Both the position numbers and the translations under genes were made by a program. This document shows positions 35,567 through 45,152 of a DNA stretch of 64,000 bases, piece after piece (within the stretch, counting starts at the first letter, position 1; each line of letters starts with the position of its first letter). Source of the stretch: Lachnospiraceae bacterium. Its GTDB lineage: Bacteria; Bacillota; Clostridia; Lachnospirales; Lachnospiraceae. Location of the stretch: assembly GCA_910574185.1 (NCBI GenBank), contig CAJSZQ010000016.1, positions 23,286-87,285 on the forward strand. Direction: 5' to 3'. The notes under the pieces were generated by a model. That model worked only from the letters and a program-made list of their open reading frames with translations, made no database searches and had not been told where the DNA came from.

Positions 35567-35834
35567 CTTTTTCCTCCTCCTCATATACAAATATGTCCTC
35601 AACCTTTACTCTGCAAATCTTTGCAATCTTTAATGCCAAAGTCACCGACGGCGAATAATCGCCTCTCTCAATTAAACTAATCGTCTGCCTGGATACTCCT
35701 GCCAGACGCCCCAGCTCTGTCTGATTTATACCAAGCTCAGAACGGTACTTTTTCAAATTATTCACTAACCCCAACTCATCATCTCCCATTTCTGTTGTTA
35801 GATGTCTGTTTGTTTTGACAAATATATTTGTCAT
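35544..35834 (-). CDS. XRE-family regulator paired with DUF3169
   Basis: About 96 residues, with LKKYRSELGINQTELGRLAG and VSRQTISLIERGDYSPSVTL, a YgzD-type helix-turn-helix; acidic C-terminus. The start is uncertain: ATG at 35834 has AGAGGT 9 nt upstream, while ATG at 35789 lacks one. The palindromes at 35817-35865 overlap the start region, consistent with autorepression. Confidence 0.8.
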   Translation of the reverse strand: MTNIFVKTNRHLTTEMGDDELGLVNNLKKYRSELGINQTELGRLAGVSRQTISLIERGDYSPSVTLALKIAKICRVKVEDIFVYEEEEKDDEKREN

Positions 35835-35865
35835 CTTCATCTTACCTCTGACAACTATATTTGTC
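35817..35865. promoter_or_regulatory. Operator palindromes at the XRE gene
   Basis: GACAAATATATTTGTC (35817-35832) is a perfect palindrome. GACAACTATATTTGTC (35850-35865) is the same with one mismatched pair. They are 17 bp apart and overlap the likely start of the regulator. Confidence 0.6.
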
Positions 35866-35907
35866 AATATCAAATTGACAACTTTTCCCGTCAACATTGT
35901 AATTACA

Positions 35908-36147
35908 GTTACAGTTCACAGGTCATTTGGTAAACAACGAGTTGAATCAGGAGTATGTCTCAAAGCAGACAATTCAGGAGTGTTTTTCATGGAATTGAAC
36001 TAACAGCTTATGCAGGCTTAGACGCAAAGGCTTTCCTGAGCGGCTTAGTCTGCGTTAGCTGATAGTTCAATGGAATGTTACTCCGTCTGCTTAGAAGACA
36101 TGCTCCTGATTCAACCCGCGTCCGGCAGGCGACGTGTGAACAATAAC
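35908..36147. mobile_element. MITE copy B, 240 bp
   Basis: Same family as 4435-4673: ends GTTACAGTTCACA and GTGTGAACAATAAC, and the same internal palindrome with TTGAATCAGGAGTATGTCT and its complement. Target duplication TAATTACA (35900-35907) and TAATTGCA (36148-36155) has one mismatch. It lies between the XRE gene and the Nudix gene. Confidence 0.85.
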
Positions 36148-36172
36148 TAATTGCATTGCTCTTTAAGAGTTC

Positions 36173-36631
36173 CTATCCCAGCAACTCGCCTTCCAGATAC
36201 TTACCATCTTTATATTCAAAGAAAAATTCTGAATATTGCTCTGTCTCAAATATCTGCAGCAACTCCCTCATATTCCAAATCAAATTAGCGTTGTCAATAT
36301 CTTTACGCTCCAGCCAGAAAACTCTGCCTTCATCAGAAGATTTTAACGTACCGTCAAATTTATCTGTCTTATACAATAATACGATATATCTTGTTCCATC
36401 TTCCTGAATCCAATCCTTGAATCCGCAGGGCTGCGGATGATATATCATCAGGCCTGTTTCCTCTTTTATTTCACGAATAACGGAGTCCCTTAAATTTTCA
36501 CCAGGCTCAACATGTCCTCCCGGAAATACAAGCCCTCCTCTGTACTTTGTTCCTCTTTTTTCCTGTACTAAAATCCGATTATCATCATATATCAAACACA
36601 TATTTGTTAGTTCGACTGGCTGCGTTCTCAT
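36173..36631 (-). CDS. Nudix hydrolase
   Basis: 152 residues. The Nudix box is GGHVEPGENLRDSV followed by REIKEETGL (G-x5-E-x7-REUxEExGU), preceded by LVFPGG. Substrates of such proteins include 8-oxo-dGTP and other nucleoside diphosphate derivatives; the aromatic-rich C-terminus resembles small MutT/YtkD-type hydrolases. ATG after GAGGTG; the four extra N-terminal codons lack a binding site. Confidence 0.88.
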   Translation of the reverse strand: MRTQPVELTNMCLIYDDNRILVQEKRGTKYRGGLVFPGGHVEPGENLRDSVIREIKEETGLMIYHPQPCGFKDWIQEDGTRYIVLLYKTDKFDGTLKSSDEGRVFWLERKDIDNANLIWNMRELLQIFETEQYSEFFFEYKDGKYLEGELLG

Positions 36632-36719
36632 ATTACACCTCACATTTGTTTTCTTGCATAATTATAACAGCATTTTCAAATAACTCACACTGTTTTTTGA
36701 TTATTCCAATGCTTATATT

Positions 36720-36759
36720 GTTACGGTTCACACGTTGGCCAGCGGTCGCGGATTGAATC
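36720..36759. mobile_element. Fragment of the same MITE family
   Basis: GTTACGGTTCACACGTTGG, then GGTCGCGGATTGAATC. In the reverse orientation this matches the right end of MITE copies A and B over about 40 bp. The other end is missing, so this is a relic. Confidence 0.6.
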
Positions 36760-36859
36760 CGGCGAATTGCCGTCACATTCTGCAGCAAAGACTTTTGGCA
36801 TTCTAATCAAAGTTATGCAAAAATAACAAATGGAATATTTCACTTATCCTAATTGCATC

Positions 36860-36921
36860 ACGTGAAATTAAATTTTTCACGTATTTTTATTTTTTTCTAT
36901 TTATTTTTATGTATTCACGTG
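36860..36921. promoter_or_regulatory. Promoter region of the nuclease-helicase gene with ACGTGAAA repeats
   Basis: ACGTGAAA (36860-36867) and TTTCACGT (36875-36882) are perfect inverted repeats; TTCACGTG (36914-36921) is a third related site. A TATAAT box and a strong GAGGAGG follow before the ATG at 36957. These may be control sites for the helicase gene. The rest of 36632-36956 is MITE relic and AT-rich DNA. Confidence 0.5.
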
Positions 36922-36956
36922 TTAGAATAGATTTATAATACGAGGAGGTATTCTCG

Positions 36957-39854
36957 ATGAAAAAAATTAACCCCATATTATTAAACACTTACTTATCTTT
37001 TTCTGAATGGGAAGACGCAGTAGAGACTATTTCCAATACGACAGAAAAAGGCGACGCTATGGAACACCTCGTATATTTCTACTTAAAGAGTAATTCTCAG
37101 TATTATGATATTAAGGAGATTTATACCGAGGACCATATCCCAGAGCAGCTAAGAGTACAGCTAAAGCTGGAAAGAAAAGATAACGGCGTCGATGGCGTCA
37201 TTGTCCGTAACGACGGAAAGACAATCGCATACCAGGTAAAGTTCCGGTCTGCACATGCTGTTCCAACCGCTCAGGAACTCGCCACATTCTGGGCCGAATC
37301 GGAATATGCCGACTACAGGCTGATTTGCGCTAACTGCGCTAATCTTCCAAAAGTATCCGGCAAGAAAAAAAACCAGATGTCAATTCTTCTGGATAAATTT
37401 CTGAAGTTAGATTTCGCTTTTTTTGAAGAATTTCAAAAATATTTAAAGGGAGATATTTCTGCCCGTTCAACCACAAAAAAAGCTGTGCCTGAAGGCGCTT
37501 ATCAGTACCAGCAGCATCTTATTAACCAGATTACGGACGGTCTTTCCAAACATGACCGCGGCAAATTTATCGCGGCCTGCGGTACCGGAAAAACTTTAGT
37601 CGCTATGTGGGTACACGAATCTATGAAGGCAGGCGATATTCTCTTCGTCGTACCAAGCCTTGCTCTCATCAGACAGACGCTCGACTCATGGATTCATAAC
37701 TGCAGTGTTCCTTTTAGCTATTTGTGCGTTTGCAGCGACCCTTCTGTAGCCGCACTGGAAGATGACGAGGTAAATACCCTTGCGTCAGACGTTGATTTTC
37801 CTGTTACTACAAACCCAGACGATATTCACACATTTTTATCGGGCTCTGCAGAAAAAAAAGTTATATTTGCCACCTACAACTCCTTAGACGCTATATCAAA
37901 CGCTTTATTTGAAACAAAATTTACCTTTGACTTAGGAATTTTCGACGAAAGCCACCGTACCGCCGGGAGAAAAGACAGTTTGATGTTTGTGTATGGAATG
38001 GAAGACGACTATATCCCAATTAAAAAGCGTCTCTTTATGACCGCCACAGAACGCTTGGTTTCTCCAAGACTAAAAAAAATAGTCGACGACTCTGAAAATG
38101 TCATCTTCTCGATGGACGACATGGAAAAATACGGCCCAACTCTCGCGTCTCTTAATTTTGGACAGGCAATAGAACAAGGTATTATTTGCGACTATAAAAT
38201 TGTAGTATGTACGATTACAGAAAGCGATATAGCAGAACTTGTCTCCAAGCGCAAAATCGTTACTACAGAGCTCGGCGACCACGCTTCATCCGCCAGTATT
38301 GAAGTTCTTCTCAAAGAAGTGCTCATTGGAAAAGTTATGAAAGAACTAGACGTTAAAAAAGTAATATCCTATCACGCTTATGTCAAAAATGCCAGAACCT
38401 TTGTGAACGGGAATAACTCTGTCCATCCTGTAGGCGACGTTATTGACAGCATTATATCTGATACGCACAACATAAGTACTTACACCGGTCATGTTAACGG
38501 AACAATGTCGGCAGGCGAACGTTTTGGAATACTATCTGCTTTTGCAGACAGTGAACGTGGATTAGTTTCAAATGCCAAATGTTTGACCGGAGGCGTAGAC
38601 GTCCCGGCAATTGACGCTGTATATTTCGCCGATCCCAAAAATTCAATGATTGATATTGTACAGGCCGTTGGCAGAGCGTTAAGAAAGTCGCCAACTAAGA
38701 CGGGTAACTGTTCCTACATTGTTATTCCAGTTATTATTCCAGATAACGCGTCACTGTTCAGTCATATTGCTCCCAGCAGCTTTGATACTCTTCACCATGT
38801 AATTCAGGCTATGCGTTCACAGGATTATGCACTGGCAGATATCATTGATAAGATTAATTTCTCCGCGGCTACGGGAACCCTCGGAAAAGGCTTTACTGGC
38901 ATGTCGTCAAAAGTATTGTTTATGCCTTACTCAAAGATGGGGATTCAAGATTTTGAGAACTCATTAACTCTGCGTATTGCAGAAGTCAATAAGAACCCGT
39001 CGGAGAAAAATGGTTCCGGCGTATGGACTGAATCCACGCCTAAGGCGCGCAAAAGCAAAGTAAAGAGAGTATTTGTTTCAATCGGAGACTATACGCTGGA
39101 CGCTTATTTAGACAGTCTCGTCATGCCGACCCTGAAGAAATTCACAAACACTGAGGCGGAAATGAACGGAGCAGATTTGAAATGCAATCACAATAATGTA
39201 TCACATGCAGTTCGCATGGGGGTAATTACAAAAAAGGGCAGAAAATATAAGATGACTCCCCTGGGCAAATCCCTTCTTGCCGACAAGTCGATTTACCCAT
39301 CTATGTCAAAAGAACAGCTTCTTAAGTATTACTGCGTCAGCAAAGATGACGGCTCTATCCTATTTCCATACAGAGCCCTGTTTAAGATATTTCTTGAGTT
39401 TGATTATATCACAAGATTTGAATTCCTGTACTGTATCTATTCGTTGCGCAGCACAAGTGATTCCGCCATTCAGGAAGCTATTGAGCGAATTAAATACTTA
39501 CGCGCCACATATCCAAATATCAATATCTTAAGCGAAAGCAACAAAGAAAAAATCCTGGAAATCCTCAATACCAAATATGACGTACAATTCGGTTTTAAGG
39601 ATATATGGACCAGTCGAACGACCACCTATAACCAATTTAATTACTTTAAAAAGCACTTATGGGGATTTGACAATATCTTTGTCACTTCAGAAGGGAAAAG
39701 CGATAAAGAGAAGATAATCATACATCCCGGCGTACAATCGTCGATTCAGGAGCTGCTTGACCTTACAGGCAAGATTGAGACCCCCGCCCTTTTAAGCGAC
39801 ACAAAAAAATTAGAAGAACTTTATGGGAAACGTATCTGTAATGTAAATCTGTAA
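36957..39854 (+). CDS. Restriction-type nuclease-helicase (Mrr-like N-terminus plus SF2 helicase)
   Basis: 965 residues. N-terminal PD-(D/E)XK-like nuclease: DNGVDGVIVRNDGKTIAYQV followed by KF (about residues 80-100). SF2 helicase motif I AACGTGKT (about 206), motif II FDESH (about 328), motif III TATE, and motif VI QAVGRALRKS (about 567). The C-terminal 350 residues have no familiar domain. Combined nuclease and translocase activity is expected, as in restriction or DNA-degrading defence proteins. It faces two methyltransferase genes across a bidirectional terminator. ATG behind GAGGAGG. Confidence 0.85.
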   Translation: MKKINPILLNTYLSFSEWEDAVETISNTTEKGDAMEHLVYFYLKSNSQYYDIKEIYTEDHIPEQLRVQLKLERKDNGVDGVIVRNDGKTIAYQVKFRSAHAVPTAQELATFWAESEYADYRLICANCANLPKVSGKKKNQMSILLDKFLKLDFAFFEEFQKYLKGDISARSTTKKAVPEGAYQYQQHLINQITDGLSKHDRGKFIAACGTGKTLVAMWVHESMKAGDILFVVPSLALIRQTLDSWIHNCSVPFSYLCVCSDPSVAALEDDEVNTLASDVDFPVTTNPDDIHTFLSGSAEKKVIFATYNSLDAISNALFETKFTFDLGIFDESHRTAGRKDSLMFVYGMEDDYIPIKKRLFMTATERLVSPRLKKIVDDSENVIFSMDDMEKYGPTLASLNFGQAIEQGIICDYKIVVCTITESDIAELVSKRKIVTTELGDHASSASIEVLLKEVLIGKVMKELDVKKVISYHAYVKNARTFVNGNNSVHPVGDVIDSIISDTHNISTYTGHVNGTMSAGERFGILSAFADSERGLVSNAKCLTGGVDVPAIDAVYFADPKNSMIDIVQAVGRALRKSPTKTGNCSYIVIPVIIPDNASLFSHIAPSSFDTLHHVIQAMRSQDYALADIIDKINFSAATGTLGKGFTGMSSKVLFMPYSKMGIQDFENSLTLRIAEVNKNPSEKNGSGVWTESTPKARKSKVKRVFVSIGDYTLDAYLDSLVMPTLKKFTNTEAEMNGADLKCNHNNVSHAVRMGVITKKGRKYKMTPLGKSLLADKSIYPSMSKEQLLKYYCVSKDDGSILFPYRALFKIFLEFDYITRFEFLYCIYSLRSTSDSAIQEAIERIKYLRATYPNINILSESNKEKILEILNTKYDVQFGFKDIWTSRTTTYNQFNYFKKHLWGFDNIFVTSEGKSDKEKIIIHPGVQSSIQELLDLTGKIETPALLSDTKKLEELYGKRICNVNL

Positions 39855-39906
39855 CAATACACAACGCTGCGCATTTGCACATTCCAATCCTTACACAAAT
39901 GCGCCA

Positions 39907-39943
39907 GAAGGGATTTTCGATTCACCGACGGAAATCCCTTTTA
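39907..39943. terminator. Bidirectional terminator between convergent genes
   Basis: AAGGGATTT and AAATCCCTT with a T-run on each side, between the helicase gene and the methyltransferase gene. Confidence 0.75.
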
Positions 39944-39957
39944 ATGAGAATTAATTT

Positions 39958-41337
39958 TCAGACACGCTCCAATACCACAATGCTTTCCCGGAGGGAATCT
40001 CTTAAATACGGATAAAACCGAATCTGCTGCCCGGAAGTTTTGGCATTCCTGCAAACAATGATTTCATTAACCTTAAAACCATAATCCTCCGCTATTGCGG
40101 CAAGAAATAAATCTGTAGGCACAATCCTTCCCAAATATGCGCTTTGATCAACAACGATACAACATTTTTTCCCAGACGGCAAGACTTCTGCGCTTTGAGC
40201 AATAACCTTTTCCATGTCTGAGAAGTACCCCTTTATCATCTTAGGTACTTTACGTGTGCGGGCGTCTTTTCTTCCTGTTCTTGCTTCTTTCTCAGGGATA
40301 GCTGTTTCAATCTCATCCGACATCCATTCAATAAATTCTCTTATGCCATCCCTTTCATCTGTGCGGCCTATAAACGACTCGACCGCCTGCCGCCTGTATG
40401 CGAATATTCCCTTCATATCCGAAGCGTAATCGGCAAGAATCACTTCCATTTTATAGGATTCAAAGTAGTCAAAAGAATTTGCGTACGGCGGGGAATACAT
40501 GATAGCCCCCAGGGGTTTATCCAACGTCTTTTCACATTTTTCAACAATTTCTGACAGCTTCATCGCATCGCCGCATTCTATAATCGAAACCAGCTCCGGC
40601 GATATCCTGTGCGCCTCTATGTCCGTTATCATTTCTTCTAATTTTTCAGCAAAATACTGCTCAACGCTCTCAACCCTTGACAACTGAGTTTTTAATCCAT
40701 TGCCATCGCGCTTTCTGTCCGACGCCGCTTCAACAATGCAAATATATGCGCAAAACAATAATTCATATATCTTTGTGCCATACGTTTCTTTGTTAGAGTC
40801 AAGTACCTGTCTTATGGCAATTAATCTTGCAAAATTTTTTTTATTAAAAAATTTCTCGACTTCCTGATATTTTACCCTATATGCCTCAAGCATGTCCGTC
40901 TGCCCTATGGATGCAATCAATGCCGGAATGATTTCCTTTATTTCCTTTATTTCTTCATCAGTGTAGCTTCTGCACTTTACTTTTGAAATAAAGGCCGACA
41001 CTGGATTAACGTCTATTCCCATTCCCGAATAACCATTTAACGCCGCCTCTACAACCGTAGTACCGCTTCCGCAAAATGGATCAAGAACATACTCCGTATT
41101 CAGCAATCCACACCTGTTAATAAGTTCTTTAATTAATGTATGCGAAAAGCCTTCTCTATACTTAAACCATCCATGATAGGGAATATCCTTATTTTTAGAA
41201 AAATTAACTAGCTGGCTGAAAAAATCCACTTCATTCTTAATCGAAAACCTATTTTCTAATCCAAGAATATAATCCCGTAATCTCTCGCAGGAATAGATTC
41301 CATATTGTTCAATCGCTTCCCTGAGCAAAGTCCGCAC
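39958..41337 (-). CDS. Amino-group DNA methyltransferase, SPPY type
   Basis: 459 residues. SAM motif VLDPFCGSGTTVVEAALNGY (about residue 85) and catalytic motif MYSPPYANSFDYFESYKMEV (about 280). SPPY is typical of N4-cytosine methyltransferases; NPPY or DPPY would suggest N6-adenine. GTG start, overlapping the preceding methyltransferase gene by 29 nt, so the two are coupled. It is probably the cognate modification enzyme for the nuclease-helicase. Target sequence unknown. Confidence 0.8.
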   Translation of the reverse strand: MRTLLREAIEQYGIYSCERLRDYILGLENRFSIKNEVDFFSQLVNFSKNKDIPYHGWFKYREGFSHTLIKELINRCGLLNTEYVLDPFCGSGTTVVEAALNGYSGMGIDVNPVSAFISKVKCRSYTDEEIKEIKEIIPALIASIGQTDMLEAYRVKYQEVEKFFNKKNFARLIAIRQVLDSNKETYGTKIYELLFCAYICIVEAASDRKRDGNGLKTQLSRVESVEQYFAEKLEEMITDIEAHRISPELVSIIECGDAMKLSEIVEKCEKTLDKPLGAIMYSPPYANSFDYFESYKMEVILADYASDMKGIFAYRRQAVESFIGRTDERDGIREFIEWMSDEIETAIPEKEARTGRKDARTRKVPKMIKGYFSDMEKVIAQSAEVLPSGKKCCIVVDQSAYLGRIVPTDLFLAAIAEDYGFKVNEIIVCRNAKTSGQQIRFYPYLRDSLRESIVVLERV

Positions 41338-43189
41338 CTTCTTTCATAACCCATTTATTATCCTTCATCTCAAGATTATGATTTAAAAGATTATCAATAT
41401 AAGTTTTCGATAACTCATCAATCTTTTCAACTGCTCCACCGTCTCCCCGACTCACAAATCTCATAATAACGTTGATAAGACCTCCGTATATTTTTTCATA
41501 AAGTTCTGTTGTAGTATATCTTTCTCTTATACTGTACATATGTTTAAGCGTTTCGTTTACCGCATCTTCAACAGCCGCCTCGAACCTGCCTGACGGCAGG
41601 TCATATTCTGGAACCGGCCCCTTTCTAAAGGAGTAAATAAAATCCCCATGAATATTTCCTGAATATCTTAAATGAGACGTATTCTTATATTCTGCTATAA
41701 AATCCTGATAAATCACTCCGCCTTCCGGCAGATAAAATCCGGCGTCCACCACTGCCTCAAGCAGCCTGACCCAGACGTTAATATTTTTGTTATTAAAGGT
41801 AAATACCAAATATCCCTCCGGCTTTAATACTCTTCCAGCCTCGGTAAATATTTCCTTCAACATCTTCCCATAAAATTCAACATCCTTGGCCCCATCGAAA
41901 CAGGACTTACGGTTTGCCACTGCTTCCTCGTCATTATAGATAAAATCGTCAAGCCCCTTATACTCTTTGTACCAGACATTCCAAAAGGAAGACAATTCTC
42001 CATACTGCACATTACTTCCGTAAGGCGGGTCTGTAATTACAACGTCCACACTCTCATCTCCGATTGGCAGCTCTGAAGAACTCTGTGTCAAAATCATATA
42101 ATCTTTATCCTGATAAAGTTCTGCAAAGGTATCCGCTTTTTTCTTTTCTGTTCTGATTGTTTTATTTGTATAGTTTAATCCCTTGATTACTGCGGCCATT
42201 CTATCCTTTAATTTATTCAGAACATTACACTCAACATATGCGTTCGGAAGCCAGTATGCATGTTTATCCATACAGGTGGGATTCCCATTTTCCCAGTTCT
42301 CAGTTACCCGCGCCATTTTATTTGTGTATCGCAGCGACGAACTAAATGCAAAATAAAGAAAGTCTCTTTCTTTGCTTTGCGGCATTGCAAGTATTTTATT
42401 AAAAATAACGGTATTAATATAATAATTTCTCTCTGAAAACAAATCCGAAAATTGATAAATACCTTTCTGCGGAAGACAGTCTTCATACCAGCGGTCCCAA
42501 TTTTCTGGAATCGGATAATCCACCTGTGTCATTTCATCCGACAGCTTAAAATCTGCCAAATCAGCAAGGATTTCTTCTTTTTCCAATTCATTGAACACAT
42601 GACTGCCGCTCTCGCCGTCTGGCTGATTGTATTTCATCTTAAGAGGGACGCTCCGATAAGGCTCGCATTTCGTTCTTAATATTCCCGGTTTCTTTTCCGC
42701 GTTAGACTGGCAGTCCGGGTTCGGACAGCGATATTTTCCATTCGTAATTTTATTCTCTTCCGTAAGTCGTATTATGGCTCCGCACCTGGTGCATTTTACT
42801 TCATACGCCCACTCCATCCATTCCTGAATAACAGGCTTTTCGCCATATTCATAAGTATAAAATCCCTCCAACTCACGTTCACATTCACTCAAAAAAGCGG
42901 AAAAATATTTCCTCAGCCCTTCGACATCCGTCTGCTGTATCTGCATTTCCGTAATAAACGTGGCGAGAGGATTAATATCGACTCCTATTGCCTTTCTATC
43001 CAGCGCCAGACTTTCAAAAACCGTTACCCCACCGCCGCAGAAACAATCGAGTACGATATCGCCTTTCTTCGTATAATGCTCAATTAGTCTGCGAAATACA
43101 TTATACGGCCGCCTTGCAAAATACTTATGCATTTGATACTGGGCCGTATGTCCCTGGGCCTTAACGGATTCCCCTATTGGTTCTACCAT
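41309..43189 (-). CDS. Amino-group DNA methyltransferase with zinc ribbon, DPPY type
   Basis: 626 residues. Motif I is VLDCFCGGGVTVFESLALDR (about residue 50), then a zinc ribbon with KCTRCG and CPNPDC (about 135-165), then DVVITDPPYGSNVQYGELSS (about 386). The order of motifs matches beta-class/DUF1156-like DNA methyltransferases. DPPY is expected for N6-adenine modification. ATG behind GAGGAG. It precedes the SPPY methyltransferase gene on the same strand. Confidence 0.8.
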   Translation of the reverse strand: MVEPIGESVKAQGHTAQYQMHKYFARRPYNVFRRLIEHYTKKGDIVLDCFCGGGVTVFESLALDRKAIGVDINPLATFITEMQIQQTDVEGLRKYFSAFLSECERELEGFYTYEYGEKPVIQEWMEWAYEVKCTRCGAIIRLTEENKITNGKYRCPNPDCQSNAEKKPGILRTKCEPYRSVPLKMKYNQPDGESGSHVFNELEKEEILADLADFKLSDEMTQVDYPIPENWDRWYEDCLPQKGIYQFSDLFSERNYYINTVIFNKILAMPQSKERDFLYFAFSSSLRYTNKMARVTENWENGNPTCMDKHAYWLPNAYVECNVLNKLKDRMAAVIKGLNYTNKTIRTEKKKADTFAELYQDKDYMILTQSSSELPIGDESVDVVITDPPYGSNVQYGELSSFWNVWYKEYKGLDDFIYNDEEAVANRKSCFDGAKDVEFYGKMLKEIFTEAGRVLKPEGYLVFTFNNKNINVWVRLLEAVVDAGFYLPEGGVIYQDFIAEYKNTSHLRYSGNIHGDFIYSFRKGPVPEYDLPSGRFEAAVEDAVNETLKHMYSIRERYTTTELYEKIYGGLINVIMRFVSRGDGGAVEKIDELSKTYIDNLLNHNLEMKDNKWVMKEGADFAQGSD

Positions 43190-43232
43190 ATATACTCCTC
43201 GTTCTTACCGAAAAATTCTTCAACAAAAATAT

Positions 43233-43973
43233 TCAATATCCAGTTACCTCATAAGCGATATATTCATGACTAAAATGATATCCCAGCTTCTCCGCTAACG
43301 CCACAGACCATAGGTTCTGAGCATCCCAGCTGGGATATAATCCTCTTTCCAGACACTCCAAAATTAGCTTTGCCCCACACGCATATGCCAGACCTTTTCT
43401 TCTATGCTCTTTTTTTGTGTCAACTTGTACTTCAATCCCCTCTATATATCTGCTATAGGAGGAAGCGCCTGCTGCCAGTTCTCCGTCCTTCAGGGCAGCC
43501 ACTCCCAGTCCCAGCTTTTTATACATATTATAATCTTTAAATTGTGATACCAAATCATTCGCCCATCTGTGATTCTGGCAGAGTACAAATTCGTTCTCTT
43601 CCAGGCGTTTCAGTTCGTATCCATCTGGCAGGTCTATAGTCGCCCGCTTTAATTTATGTTTGTCAAAAATATCTTTTTCTTTCTTAATTGCATATCTTGA
43701 AACCTTTTTTGCTTTATCCTGACAGCATGTTTCAATTAGCTTAGCCCATTCGTCATTCTGCGGAACCATAATTATAAAATCCTGCCTGCAGCCTTCTGGT
43801 TTGAATTTTAGTAATTCTTCGCATGGTTTTCCTGCATAAAATGCAAAATCTCCTAACACTGCCGCCGCTGCGTCATTGGATGCATTCTTGTATACAGCTC
43901 CCATTACACCCTGTACGCAGGACCATATGATAGACTCATTCCAGTCTTTAAATATATCGGTAATTTGATTCAT
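43233..43973 (-). CDS. GNAT-family acetyltransferase
   Basis: About 246 residues. The C-terminal GNAT domain carries VDTKKEHRRKGLAYACGAKL (acetyl-CoA motif) and YPSWDAQNLWSVALAEKLGY. The N-terminal half is helical, as in the GNAT_acetyltran family. The start is uncertain, as no strong ribosome-binding site is visible. It lies 44 nt upstream of the zinc-ribbon methyltransferase gene and may be transcribed with it. Confidence 0.75.
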   Translation of the reverse strand: MNQITDIFKDWNESIIWSCVQGVMGAVYKNASNDAAAAVLGDFAFYAGKPCEELLKFKPEGCRQDFIIMVPQNDEWAKLIETCCQDKAKKVSRYAIKKEKDIFDKHKLKRATIDLPDGYELKRLEENEFVLCQNHRWANDLVSQFKDYNMYKKLGLGVAALKDGELAAGASSYSRYIEGIEVQVDTKKEHRRKGLAYACGAKLILECLERGLYPSWDAQNLWSVALAEKLGYHFSHEYIAYEVTGY

Positions 43974-44172
43974 TATTATCAGCATCTTTCATAGTTAAAT
44001 TTCAATATTAGATATTCATTTTCAGCATACACTGCCTTTGATATTGTACCATCAATCAGCATATCTGTCATTCTGGATTTTTTGATTCCACTACCGAAAT
44101 GTTTATTTCAAGCTGTGCTTTTTGATAACACAAAAAAATCAACGTAAGCATTCTTATTATTATATTTTAATT

Positions 44173-45099
44173 TTACAGTCCTGATAAGGTTCTCATTACA
44201 AGATCTACATCTTTATTTTCCAATTCCTGAATAATATGCAAATATGTCTTTTGTGTCGTTGTCATACTTGCATGTCCAAGCCTTCTGGCTACGCTCGCAA
44301 TAGATACTCCTGCAAATAATAGCAGCGAAGCATGCGTATGTCTGAGCCCATGAATTGAAATCACCGATATACCACATTTTTTACAATGTCTTGTCAGTAC
44401 ATTATTTACTGTCGAATTGTACACCTTATTTTCTCCAACAAAAATCGGCTGTTCTTCCGGCAAACCTTTAACAAGTTCAGAAAACTTAACAACTATCTGC
44501 CAATCTATCTGGATTTTTCTAACTGATGATTTGTTCTTCGTTGGAAAAAATCCACCAACACCTTTGTAATCCCAAGTCTTGCTTATCGACAACGTCTGTC
44601 TGGCAAAGTCAAAATCTGCCGGAGTAATTGCAAGCGCTTCTGAAAATCTCATCCCTGTCTTTGCCACAAGCAGAATAAACCAATCCCAATTTACTTCATC
44701 CTTGATATCTAAATCTGCTATCAAAGTATGTAGTTCAAATTGATTCAGATATTTGATTTTTTTAGCCTTTGGAGCCCTACCTTTTATAATGGTTTTTCTG
44801 GTTGGATCTCTTGAAATCAATCCTTCATCTACAGCGTCTAAAATGGCGCCTTTAAGTTGATGATGAAAATCCAGCGTTGTTTGTTTTTCATGCTCTTTCG
44901 CATAATCATTCAGCAACTGCTGGTACATGATTCTTGTCATTTCCGAAACCTTTAACTTTGGCGCCAGCTTTTCAACCCATTTCTGAGTCATAAGATACTT
45001 TGACATTGTGGCTTCTCGTATTGCGCCATTCTTATATACCTCGACCCATTGCTTGTAGTATTCATAAAATAATGTATCTTTGTCCATATCATCTAGCAT
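44173..45099 (-). CDS. Tyrosine recombinase of the type I R-M locus
   Basis: 308 residues: N-terminal SAM-like core-binding domain, then catalytic residues in TGMRFSEAL (R), HGLRHTHAS (HxxR), LGHASMTTTQKTYLH (H and Y). Recombinases of this kind are frequently linked to hsdS genes and switch specificity domains. It lies 53 nt downstream of hsdR on the same strand. ATG after AAAGGAGG. Its probable substrate is the repeat-framed hsdS cassettes (48195-51132). Confidence 0.88.
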   Translation of the reverse strand: MLDDMDKDTLFYEYYKQWVEVYKNGAIREATMSKYLMTQKWVEKLAPKLKVSEMTRIMYQQLLNDYAKEHEKQTTLDFHHQLKGAILDAVDEGLISRDPTRKTIIKGRAPKAKKIKYLNQFELHTLIADLDIKDEVNWDWFILLVAKTGMRFSEALAITPADFDFARQTLSISKTWDYKGVGGFFPTKNKSSVRKIQIDWQIVVKFSELVKGLPEEQPIFVGENKVYNSTVNNVLTRHCKKCGISVISIHGLRHTHASLLLFAGVSIASVARRLGHASMTTTQKTYLHIIQELENKDVDLVMRTLSGL

Positions 45100-45152
45100 A
45101 AGCTACCTCCTTTTCATCCTTGCTTACGCTGATATAGACAATTAAAACACGA

